This document shows, in pieces, positions 49,203 to 57,586 of a stretch of DNA of 64,000 bases. Source of the stretch: Leishmania martiniquensis (lineage: Eukaryota; Euglenozoa; Kinetoplastea; Trypanosomatida; Trypanosomatidae); assembly GCF_017916325.1 (NCBI RefSeq), contig NC_090144.1, positions 447,001 through 511,000 on the forward strand, given 5' to 3'. How positions within the stretch are numbered: position 1 is the stretch's first letter; every line of letters starts with the position of its first letter. The notes beneath the pieces were generated by a model, which ran no database searches, was not told the DNA's origin, and saw only the letters and a program-made list of their open reading frames with translations. The translations under genes and the position numbers were made by a program.

Positions 49203-51185
49203 TTACTGTCTCTGCTTCTCCTCGATCGTCTCAACGAACCGGAGGAATTCTTGCGTGATGTGCGTCACTTGCGCCACAAGTTTGAGCTGATCGCGCGAGA
49301 TGCGAAGCGATCCCGGCGCGGTCACAGATGCACCTCGCCGGCCCGCAGCGCTGTCCGGGGCCGATGAGGGGGTTGCGGTGGTGCAGCACAGCGCGGCGAG
49401 CTGCGGCCACTGCACGAGAAAGCGCACAAGGTATAGGTAGTGAAGGTCGTCCGCAATGGAGCCACACACGGCGGCAGGCGAAGAGGCCGTTCCGTTTGGA
49501 CCGCGGCAGCGGTCCAGCGCGCGCAGCGCAGACCACTCGTGGAGCTCTGCGGACTCGTTTTCGTAAAGCAGGAGGTGCGCCGCGGTGCTCCGGTACACCT
49601 CCGCCACCACCGCGAGCACAGATAGGTACAGCTGCTCCTCTCTCGCAGAGTAAGCGAACGCATCAGCAAAGTCGCTGCCACTGCGCTGCGAGGCAAAGAA
49701 CTGAACGACAGACTCGCGCAGGAGCTTCAGGACGTGACCTGCACTGCAGGAGGCGTCTATGTACACCGCCGTCGACGCCGCCGCCGCCTCTACGCCGCCC
49801 GCAGCAGCTGAGGGATCGGGGGAGGCTTGGGCGTCACCGGATGACACCGCGGGCGGGTACAGCTCGTCGCGCGACACGGACGCTCCGACTCGCCGCAGCG
49901 GCAGCCGAGCGTGGCGCACGTGATCCAGGGTTAGTCGTCGGCGCAGAAGCGGCGGAATCGCCAAGCTCGGCTGAAGAGGAGTGGGGCAGACTTGCGGTGT
50001 TGTCTCCGCTACCACCTGCACCGAAGGCGCTGGGGCGGGAGCGCGAAGACGCCCACCAGAGGCGGTGACGCGCTCATCCGCGCGCTCGCGCTTGCGTGAG
50101 CCGGCCGTTACCAGACTGCCGTCGACACTGTCACTGACCGCAGTGGCCTTTTCAGCTGCAGCGGTGGCCTCTGTGTGTCTGGCACGGTTGATACCGTTAC
50201 TGTCCGCCACATTGCTCGAAGTCGCTGACGAAGCGGAGGCCGAGGCGGCGCCTTTGCTTTGGTACACGTCTGCACCCATCGTGGTGCCGCGCAGAAAGGC
50301 GGCATGGCGCAAGACGAAGTCGTCCACGCGGCGGTGCGCAAAGGCCTGGAAAGAGAGTGCGAGGGTAACCCACGACTCCACCTTCGCGTTAAAAGTGATG
50401 CAGTTACGCACGAGCAGCTCGATGTCATCACGGAGTCTCAGGAACGACGTAGCAACTGTGTCACCGTAGACGGGGGTGGAGCCGGTCGTGTAGTACCCCT
50501 CCTTCGCGCGCTGGCACATGAGGATGAGGTGCATGGGGTTTGGGCACATCTGCTGATAGCTGTCGCGCAGGTCAGGATACGCCTCTGCCACGTCCACGGA
50601 AAAGGCGCCGCCGTCTTCGCGGCGATTGAGCGAATCCACCAGCTGTACCATTTCTCGGGCACTGGGGACCGCTGCCGCTGGCGCCTTGGACGCCGCTGAT
50701 GCGCCACCACCGCCCTTCTTCGATGCCGCAGCATCTGATGGCGATCGCTCTTGCGGCGCGCTCCAGCTCGGCAAGCGCAGCCGCGACGCGCGGCGCCCGC
50801 CGTTGTGCGCCACGACGAAGGCATCAATCTGATCAAGCGCGTAGCGCTCGAACTTTGTCGCCGTCTCCGCGTACGCGCTCGTGGGGCCGTTGTACGTGAC
50901 GCAGTTCGATGCCATCAGAGCAATATCGGCTCTTAGCCCCTCCAGCCGCACGTCGTAACTGTAGTCGCCTTCCAGTGCCTTCTGCGTGGCGGTTGCGAGA
51001 TCGCAGCGTTGCGGGCAGACTTTCGTGTAGGACTCGGCCAAGTACGGGTAGGTCTGTAGAACGTCTACAGCGAAGATGTGGTGATCCTCGGCCCGGTCGA
51101 GCGAGCGGACGAGGGCGGCAACCTCCTCCTCGTTGTAAAACTTCGGCGTCCCCGACGCGTTCGCTTTGGCTGCACCTGCCGACAT
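49203..51185 (-). CDS. BDF5: Bromodomain factor 5 (two bromodomains plus MRG-like C-terminus)
   Basis: 660 residues from the ATG at 51185 (MSAGAAKANASGTPKFYNEE). Two divergent bromodomains: residues ~17-125, with the acetyl-lysine-reading Asn in CVTYNGPTSAYAETATKFE (N99), and residues ~177-295, with NCITFNAKVESW (N266). An Ala/Ser/Gly linker joins them to a C-terminal region (about 470-655) with helices such as HVLKLLRESVVQFFASQ, QLYLSVLAVVAEVYRST and LHYLYLVRFLVQWPQL that resemble an MRG domain. This two-bromodomain/MRG layout is that described for trypanosomatid BDF5, an essential factor at transcription start regions. A pyrimidine/AG acceptor lies at 51262. Alternative: another member of the BDF family; the MRG-like tail favours BDF5. 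Confidence 0.87.
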   Translation of the reverse strand: MSAGAAKANASGTPKFYNEEEVAALVRSLDRAEDHHIFAVDVLQTYPYLAESYTKVCPQRCDLATATQKALEGDYSYDVRLEGLRADIALMASNCVTYNGPTSAYAETATKFERYALDQIDAFVVAHNGGRRASRLRLPSWSAPQERSPSDAAASKKGGGGASAASKAPAAAVPSAREMVQLVDSLNRREDGGAFSVDVAEAYPDLRDSYQQMCPNPMHLILMCQRAKEGYYTTGSTPVYGDTVATSFLRLRDDIELLVRNCITFNAKVESWVTLALSFQAFAHRRVDDFVLRHAAFLRGTTMGADVYQSKGAASASASSATSSNVADSNGINRARHTEATAAAEKATAVSDSVDGSLVTAGSRKRERADERVTASGGRLRAPAPAPSVQVVAETTPQVCPTPLQPSLAIPPLLRRRLTLDHVRHARLPLRRVGASVSRDELYPPAVSSGDAQASPDPSAAAGGVEAAAASTAVYIDASCSAGHVLKLLRESVVQFFASQRSGSDFADAFAYSAREEQLYLSVLAVVAEVYRSTAAHLLLYENESAELHEWSALRALDRCRGPNGTASSPAAVCGSIADDLHYLYLVRFLVQWPQLAALCCTTATPSSAPDSAAGRRGASVTAPGSLRISRDQLKLVAQVTHITQEFLRFVETIEEKQRQ

Positions 51186-51261
51186 GATTGTGATAGAGCG
51201 TCACTGAAGTCACACGGACAACTGCAAAAGAGGGGCGAAGCTCCTACAGAAACTCTCGACA

Positions 51262-51285
51262 CTGCGAAGTAAAAAAAAAGCGGTG
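51262..51285 (-). promoter_or_regulatory. Candidate spliced-leader acceptor for BDF5
   Basis: The coding strand shows CGCTTTTTTTTTACTTCGCAG: nine T residues, then the AG at 51263-51262. A leader of about 76 bases would follow before the ATG at 51185. Other AGs nearer the ATG are possible. Confidence 0.45.
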
Positions 51286-51366
51286 GTGCACTCTAACGCG
51301 CACACGCACTCGATCGAAAAGGCCGCCGCGGAGCCGCCAACCTCTATGAGAAGGGGACGATTGAAG

Positions 51367-51402
51367 GCAGACTGCGCACAAAAGCACTTGTGCGCAGTCT
51401 GC
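51367..51402. repeat. Perfect 15-bp inverted repeat (stem-loop)
   Basis: Left arm GCAGACTGCGCACAA at 51367-51381 and right arm TTGTGCGCAGTCTGC at 51388-51402 are exact reverse complements around a 6-base loop. Either transcript could form a strong hairpin. It lies about 180 bases upstream of the BDF5 ATG and just upstream of its predicted splice acceptor, so probably outside the BDF5 mRNA, in the intergenic part or the 3' untranslated region of the carrier transcript. Confidence 0.92.
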
Positions 51403-52361
51403 AGGAGATTAGGGAGACTGGGGAGTTGGCACTCGCACCGATAAACTGTGGCAACCGGAGAGGCAGAGGAGGGCTTGCAGGTGTCAGCCGCCAGCGAAGC
51501 ACTCAGGCAAGTTTACGGCTACTCCTTGGAAATGTGTGTGTGTGTGATGCACACATGTCCATGAGCCGATGCAGTGCGCGTCAGCCGAGTTAAAGGACAA
51601 GATGATGTGATGCAAAAAAGAGAGCACGTTGACGTGGGGGGGGTGCTGACAGGCGACAAGATGGACATGAGGAGGAGAGCTGAGGGTGTGCAGACGTCCC
51701 ACCCGGCCGAGCATTACCACTGTGCCATGCGCTCTGCCTCCCAAGCACACGCGCGCACACACATACGCAAAAAACACTCGATCACGGAACGCTTTTTTCG
51801 GAGTTGAGTACCCGCGCCCTTTTACTCTCTCCTTATGTGCGTGCATGCGTCTTCCTCTGCCTCGGTCACCGTTCCTACCGCTCCCCAACGCCGCTTCTGA
51901 TCCCTGCCTAGCGCACGGTACATTGACGCCGCATGACACATCGTGTTCACGGATGCTATCGAGGGCCATTCGAGCTGCCGCGCGCACATTGCGCTTTTTT
52001 TGGGGGTGCGTGTGCGTGTGGGGTGCCGGTCGTTGGTGGCGGAGGAGTAGGATGAGGAGAAATAATGTAACGCTTTGGCTAGCAGTCAAGGTCGGAGAAG
52101 CCTATGCGCGCGCGGAAGCGCGCATCTGAAGAGGAGGGTGGGTTATGGGCGAAGGTACGACGAGATGCCCGCCACCACGAGCGCGTGCATGCCGCGCTAG
52201 AAAGATGCGTTAGGCCGGAGATCAGCTTCGCTCGGCCCATCTCGATTGCAGACACGCGCACACGCACCACAGTCTCTCGAATGGGCAATGGAGTCGACCG
52301 GCCCCCTCACCCTCGCTGAACGCCACAGCCCGCGACGCTCTTCGACATTTCCTCCTACACC

Positions 52362-52664
52362 GCGCTGCCTCCCCTCCCCGGGTAATTGACGGTGGCGGCG
52401 GTGGTGGTGCGGCGGCCCACCCACCACCCTGTCACCCCACTCGGTGTAGGGAAGTCGAGCAGCCCACCCTCCTTCTCCCCTCCCTGCCGAATGCCGAGCC
52501 GCCTCTGGTGGTGGCGAGGCCCGACACCTCCGACGTGGGGGACGCCGGAGCGACAGGCGAGGCCGCGGCTGTGTGCGCGGAGCTCGAGACAGAGGCGGTG
52601 CCGTGATGACTGGGTCGGCGCATGGCTGCAGCGGGCGCTCTACCGCTGCGGCGCGCCGCCACAC
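52362..52664. repeat. Left arm of inverted repeat flanking the carrier gene
   Basis: 303 bases that match, as reverse complement, the 260 bases at 54192-54451. Two base differences are seen, plus one 43-base segment (within about 52425-52485) present only in this arm. The arm ends 135 bases beyond the carrier stop codon, so it is in that gene's 3' flank. The shared sequence has a fairly protein-like frame (ATTRGGSAFGREG and SSSAHTAAASPVAPASPTSE) that may point to a coding origin. Confidence 0.9.
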
Positions 52665-52799
52665 GGTGACAGGCCTGTGCGGCAGGGGCTGGGAGGGGTC
52701 GAGTGGGGCTCGACTCGGGTGTTGCCCGGCAGAGAGTGGAGCCGCTGAGCGAAGCAAATCGAACTGCTCCACATGTCAGCGGTGCTGGAAGGGGAAGCC

Positions 52800-53855
52800 T
52801 CAATGGCACAGCGCCGGCCGCTTGTTCATGAAGGCCCACGCCTGCTCGTACACAGCCATCGCCACCCCCGACACAGGGCCCGCCTTCATGAGTGAGGCGG
52901 CCAAACCCCTGTAGAGAAGAGTGGGTCTGCGCAGGGTGGCAAGAATAGCGTGTGACTGCCCTGCCTGCACCAGCGTCTTGATGGTGTCTAGCGGGAAGAG
53001 GAGCGCCCACGTAGCCATGGAGGCAATCGCACCGGCGAGGAAGGCGCGCGATTTTGTCGTTCGCGCAGAGCTGGCCGCCTGTGACACCGATGCGGCCGCG
53101 GCGTTTTCGGGCAGCGGCTGAAAAGCACGTTGATCGCGTAGCATTGCGTAGAGGCCGAGGTACATGCCGGAGAAGCAAACATCCTTTGCTACGTTACACC
53201 GAAAGCCGCTGTAGAAGCCCAAGAAGCCCTCCCGGTCATAGATGCCCCGCATGCACGTCCAGGCGTTGCGCGTGTCCGCGGCGGTCTGGTATTGCGTCCG
53301 TATCTTTACAACGTGCATGGGACAGCCGATCAGCGTTCCGACACCACCCACCACGGCACCGCTCACAAAGGTATTGTTGCCGATCCCAGCTAATCCACGA
53401 TGCGTCAGCTGGCGCGCAGAATCCCAAGCGCCATCCCCACTACTGCTGGCTACCCCATCTGCGCCCCTTCGGCTCGCCGGCTCCTCCCTGGCAAAGGCAC
53501 GCACCCAGTCCCACAAGGCAAACTGCAGGCTGCGCTTGATGCCCTCCATCAGCAGCGGAGGCGCTGCCCCACGATAAAGACTGCGTGGACCCTCTGACGT
53601 GGCCATCAACCACATCGTGCCTACGGCAGTTCGGGACGTGTGAGGCCCAGCTGCCTGCATGCGAACCTTCGCGGTGTCGAGCGGGTGGCCAAGCAGTACG
53701 GTGGTGGCACCCTGCGCGGCGCCGGGGACGAGAGCTACGATAGAGGTCTTAATGAAGTGCTTAGATGCTCGGTCTCTCTCGTTGATCTGCGGCGAAACAG
53801 GCGCAGGCCAGGAGGGGCCTGGAGCGACGGCGATCTCCGGCTTGCCGATGGCCAT
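52800..53855 (-). CDS. Mitochondrial carrier family (SLC25) transporter
   Basis: 351 residues from the ATG at 53855 (MAIGKPEIAVAPG). It shows three tandem carrier repeats with the P-x-[DE]-x-x-[KR] signature: PLDTAKVRMQ (58-67), PMHVVKIRTQ (179-188, with His where Asp/Glu is usual) and PLDTIKTLVQ (288-297). Each repeat has the expected partner helix with GLY/YRG-type motifs (SLYRGAAPPLL, GFYSGFRCNVA, LLYRGLAASLM). An insertion lies between repeats 1 and 2 (about 122-150). The protein sits in the mitochondrial inner membrane and exchanges metabolites; the substrate cannot be named from what I can see. The frame stays open upstream through the right inverted-repeat arm, but the ATG at 53855 precedes the first helix sensibly. 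The gene lies between the two arms of an inverted repeat. Confidence 0.87.
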   Translation of the reverse strand: MAIGKPEIAVAPGPSWPAPVSPQINERDRASKHFIKTSIVALVPGAAQGATTVLLGHPLDTAKVRMQAAGPHTSRTAVGTMWLMATSEGPRSLYRGAAPPLLMEGIKRSLQFALWDWVRAFAREEPASRRGADGVASSSGDGAWDSARQLTHRGLAGIGNNTFVSGAVVGGVGTLIGCPMHVVKIRTQYQTAADTRNAWTCMRGIYDREGFLGFYSGFRCNVAKDVCFSGMYLGLYAMLRDQRAFQPLPENAAAASVSQAASSARTTKSRAFLAGAIASMATWALLFPLDTIKTLVQAGQSHAILATLRRPTLLYRGLAASLMKAGPVSGVAMAVYEQAWAFMNKRPALCH

Positions 53856-54191
53856 TTCAACGCGAGCGAGCACTGCGCGGCAAGAGGAAGCTGGCACTCG
53901 AGAGGCGCGTGAAACTGTGAGAAGGCGGCCGCAGCGGCGCTCGCTCCTCAGCACTATCCTGGCAGCTAATGCGCTTCGGCACACACAAACATAGGCAGAC
54001 AAGAGGTGAACGACTCGGTGCGAGGAGCAGCGGCAAGACGAAAGGGTAAGACAAGGGGGAAGGGGGTGGTGAGCAAGGCTTCCGGGATCTGCTTGTGTCC
54101 ATCTTTGCATGTCAGATGTGCGCGCGTAGGTAACTGGAGAGAAAGCGCAACAGCTGACGAAAGGGGCGGAAGAGTTGCGACGCACATCATT
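53856..54191. other. Short 5' flank of the carrier gene
   Basis: 336 bases between the carrier ATG and the right inverted-repeat arm. It has no gene. Coding-strand pyrimidine-rich sequence (54035-54065) is the likely splice region. Confidence 0.6.
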
Positions 54192-54451
54192 GTGTGGCGG
54201 CGCGCCGCAGCGGTAGAGCGCCCGCTGCAGCCATGCGCCGACCCAGTCATCACGGCACCGCCTCTGTCTCGAGCTCCGCGCACACAGCCGCGGCCTCGCC
54301 TGTCGCTCCGGCGTCCCCCACGTCGGAGGTGTCGGGCCTCGCCACCACCAGAGGCGGCTCGGCATTCGGCAGGGAGGGGAGAAGGAGGGTGGGTGGGCCG
54401 CCGCACCACCACCGCCGCCACCGCCAATTATCCGGGGAGGGGAGGCAGCGC
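54192..54451. repeat. Right arm of inverted repeat flanking the carrier gene
   Basis: 260 bases that are the reverse complement of 52362-52664 without its extra 43 bases, and with two base differences. The arms are separated by about 1.5 kb containing the whole carrier gene. Confidence 0.9.
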
Positions 54452-55550
54452 TGAATTCATCGCTCCAGCGAAAAGGTGCCCACACCCCGTAACACTTGCA
54501 GTAAGGAACCCGCACGGACACCGAGACTCGCACGGAGGGCCCACAGTGCTGGCCTCGGCTGAATTGCTGACGGCCAGAGGAAGCGGAGAGGCATCAGAAA
54601 GGGTTTCCGCGCCCTTCCCGTCCAAAGGCCCAACAGAAAGGTGTCGAGAGAGAGAGAGGCGTCGTTTTCAACGGTGAGGACGATACCTGCGGACGCCCTT
54701 CCCTGCCCCCTCCCTGTGTGTCCGTGTGCTGGCGACGGCCAGAGGCACGTCACCCTGTCCGCTCGTTTTAGTCTTGATGAGAATGGAAAGTGGTTGCGAC
54801 CGCACGAGTGCACGCCAGCTATGCTCACGAAAGATGTCTTCGTTGCCTCTACGCAGCAGCTCGCAGTGCAGAGGAGGGTAGGAGGGCACACCCCATACAG
54901 AAATGTGCAGCCGCACGTGAAAGAGGGCAATCGGGCCCTCATCCTTACCAGCACATCTGTGTGGCGTGGAAGGGGAGGGTGGAGGAAAGGTGAAGCGAGA
55001 GGACGCACAGCGGCGGTGGATGCGAAAGAGAGACACGTACCCGCATATACTTGTGAGAACTGACGCACCCCTCCTTCGCCACAGGCACGCACAGGTGAGA
55101 CATGGATGAAGGGAAGAGAGGGACACACACAGGAGCTATTTTAGTGTGCTGCCGCAACTCCGCTCCGCGTCTTCGGCCCCCTTGCAGAGCCTTCCCTTCA
55201 TCACTACCTTCTCTTGCGGCATCGGCTCTCACGACTAGCTCGCTGTGCGCGACTCATGCGCAGTTCTTGTTAACGCCTTGTTCCAAGAGGGGGGTGGTGG
55301 GGGGCGTACATACAATATCGAGTAACGCATGCATACATCACAGAGGGAAAAGAAGACGGTAAGGAGTGGAGGGCAGTGCAGAGAGACAGTGGGAAGCGGC
55401 GTGTGCGGTGACGGCCGCAGCCCCCGCCTCCCTCAGAGCCTCCACAACCGCACGAGTATGAGGACGGTGAAGCTCCACGGTAACATAAAGGTACGCAAAG
55501 GTCTGCAAGCATGCACGCCTGCAAAGACTGATAAAGAGTGGTGCACGAGC
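54452..55550. other. Spacer between the carrier repeat arm and the zinc-ribbon gene
   Basis: About 1.1 kb with no supported gene and no long simple repeat; a polypyrimidine-rich region near 55165-55200 on the plus strand is in the wrong sense for splicing of the minus-strand genes. Confidence 0.6.
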
Positions 55551-56657
55551 TTATCTGTTCACGGCGGACGGCTTCACGACCCAGTCGCTGTGGCTCTCCT
55601 GGCAGCCGGGGCACGTGATGGGAAGCACTTGGCCATCCTGGTCTCGATCCATATCGACGAGCTCACCATTCGCGTCCACGCGGAGCAGGCGGCGACCACA
55701 GCGGCCGCAGTAAAATGCGCGGCGCTGCACTGTCGACGCCGCCGTGACTGAGATGCCGCGCTGCTGAGTCGCACGAGTGGCCGAAGGCGCCATCCGCATA
55801 GCTAAGCGGCTGCCTGCCATCAACGAAGACGCTGTCTGAACTGCGGTGCCGAAGTGGCCAACCAAGCCAGCTGCCTGATCGCCCTTGGTGCGCAGGGGCT
55901 GCTGGCCACAGGCAGGCATCATGTAGCGATTTGAGAACGCTGTCGGCAGGTTCATATGATTACCGTCCGCGCTGAATGGCGTTGATGATTGCCACGACGT
56001 GTGACTCAGCTTGCAGCGCGGACATGTCATCGGAAGAAGGTTGCCGAACGCGGAGGTCGTGAGGGGCAGCGGGGTGCCGTTCTGGTCCATAGCGAGCACG
56101 TGGTAGCCACACAGCGTACACTGCCACGAGACGTTCTTGCGCAGACGGTAGGAAGAGGCCATACTGGCCGCTGTCAAAGCTGGGCCCATGAGCGATACAG
56201 CAGAGCTGTCGCCCAGCGCCGGTGCACTCACGCTGCCACTACCGCCGATGGCGCCAGACAGCTCCACCGACTTGAGTAGCAGCGATTGCGGCGCATGCTG
56301 CGGCTGGCTGCGCAGCGCCGCGATGGACAGCGGCGTCCCAAGTTGTTCTGAGGAGGCGAGGGGTGATCGGTTGGTGGGGTTGGCCAGCAGCGGCGCCCCC
56401 ACGAACGACTTTTGTCTTGCCCCCTCAGCGGTCAGCGTGGCGGACGCAGACGTCGGTAGTGACGCTTCGTCCACGTAAAGCTCCGATGCCCACGACGAAA
56501 GGCTCTCTGCGGACCGCTTGCCGCGCACGACTCCGGCGAGGGCGAGCATGTCGGCCTCTGAGTTGGCGACAGCGATGGCTGCAGCGATAGGAGAGCTATT
56601 GCATAGTACTCCGCTGGCGGTCGCAGGCATCAGCGACACATTCGTGCCGGCGGGCAT
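55551..56657 (-). CDS. Unknown protein with two related zinc ribbons
   Basis: 368 residues from the ATG at 56657 (MPAGTNVSLMPATASG). Two similar zinc-binding modules are seen. The first has C180, C183, C212 and C215 (WQCTLCGYHVLAMDQNG, then LLPMTCPRCKLSHTSW). The second has C317, C320, C349 and C352 (FYCGRCGRRLLRVDANG, then VLPITCPGCQESHSDW) and is at the C-terminus. Both share CxxCG..L..D.NG...LP.TCP.C..SH..W, so they are an internal duplication. The N-terminal ~170 residues are Ser/Ala-rich and disordered. A duplicated splice tract lies just upstream (56669-56742). Binding partner (RNA, DNA or protein) is unknown; I recognise no named family. Confidence 0.82.
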   Translation of the reverse strand: MPAGTNVSLMPATASGVLCNSSPIAAAIAVANSEADMLALAGVVRGKRSAESLSSWASELYVDEASLPTSASATLTAEGARQKSFVGAPLLANPTNRSPLASSEQLGTPLSIAALRSQPQHAPQSLLLKSVELSGAIGGSGSVSAPALGDSSAVSLMGPALTAASMASSYRLRKNVSWQCTLCGYHVLAMDQNGTPLPLTTSAFGNLLPMTCPRCKLSHTSWQSSTPFSADGNHMNLPTAFSNRYMMPACGQQPLRTKGDQAAGLVGHFGTAVQTASSLMAGSRLAMRMAPSATRATQQRGISVTAASTVQRRAFYCGRCGRRLLRVDANGELVDMDRDQDGQVLPITCPGCQESHSDWVVKPSAVNR

Positions 56658-56668
56658 TTTATTTCTGT

Positions 56669-56685
56669 AGTCAGAGAAGAGGCGG
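56669..56685 (-). promoter_or_regulatory. Probable splice tract of the zinc-ribbon gene, proximal copy
   Basis: Coding strand CCGCCTCTTCTCTGACT followed by ACAG, i.e. pyrimidine tract plus AG at about 56667-56666, only ~10 bases before the ATG. The same 17 bases recur at 56726-56742, where they are followed by GCAC and no immediate AG. Confidence 0.45.
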
Positions 56686-56725
56686 CCTTTACCAGAGATT
56701 GCGCCCTTTTGTGTGTGGGTCGTGC

Positions 56726-56742
56726 AGTCAGAGAAGAGGCGG
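56726..56742 (-). repeat. Distal copy of duplicated 17-base splice tract
   Basis: Identical to 56669-56685 and offset by 57 bases. It lacks an immediately following AG, so it may act as an accessory pyrimidine tract or simply be a duplication remnant. Confidence 0.7.
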
Positions 56743-57586
56743 AGGCGCCGCAAAGGGGAACGGGGGAGTGGCACGGAGGGATAGGCAGAAGGTGCCCGAT
56801 CGACCGCGCAGTGGTCTCGAGGCCCTGCCAGACGTACGGACCCTCCCCGTTGAGGGGGATGACGCAACTGGCAGCCACGTGCACATAACGTGCGCGCAGG
56901 CGTACGCGGGGGTGGCGTGTAGGTGCGTACCACGTGTCGAAGACGTGGGAAGGGGTGCACGTGAAATACACTCTGTGCCAACGAAGGGGGGAGAGTGGGC
57001 ATGAAAGGCGCGGGCGGTCGGGGCTGCGACCGGCTGCAGTTTCTTCTTGGTGTTTGTACTAAATGGGGCGCATCTACAACTGCTTTGCAGGGCCCCTCAT
57101 ACACGCACTTTCTCTCTCTGTGTGTGTGCCCTTTTCAGTGTTGGCGTTCCTTTTAGCAGACGTGCCGTCCATGCCGGCGCTACCGGCGGTGGCGGACCCT
57201 CGCAGGAGGGGTGGACGCTATGGTACATGTTGGGGTGCCAAACAAAAAGAAGAAAGCGCGTCGAGGGCGCTTGTGTCCCTGTCACATCGATGCTGACATG
57301 CGCACCGAGGCGAACGTGGGTTCGTGTGCGTGCTCAGGGTGCTTGGTATACCTGAGATGCACAGAGAAGGGGTAAAGGGAGGGGGGAGGAAGGAAGTGAG
57401 CAGCCATCACACGCGGAGCTGCCAAGCAACGGGTCGAGGCCGGCTGATGCTGAGACGGTGGGTCACGCTTGCGTCCGTGGCATGGCCTACCATTCCGCTT
57501 TGTTGGCCGTCCCTCTCTGCCAGCAACGCCACGGTAGACTCGCGCAGCATTTCCCTCCCATCGAGTTTCTGGCGCGGCTTTCCCCT

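Larger units (their letters stand above)
51186..52361. other. Spacer upstream of BDF5
   Basis: About 1.2 kb with no supported gene. It contains the BDF5 splice region (51262-51285), a perfect 15-bp stem-loop (51367-51402), and coding-strand AAAAAAGCGC-type runs near 51990-52000. The left inverted-repeat arm begins at 52362. Confidence 0.65.
56658..57586. other. Spacer with duplicated splice tract
   Basis: No gene seen. A 17-base motif is repeated at 56669-56685 and 56726-56742. Most of the rest is presumably the 3' untranslated region of the kelch-type gene. Confidence 0.65.

Noticed and set aside
52432..53178. Minus-strand frame of 248 codons across the left repeat arm and carrier 3' end
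   Set aside because: It overlaps the carrier coding region in another frame and lacks a supporting domain; only its arm part is considered as a possible relic.
52800..54533. Carrier frame extended upstream to 54533 (577 codons)
   Set aside because: The extension runs through the right inverted-repeat arm and has no carrier-like or targeting sequence. The ATG at 53855 fits the family.
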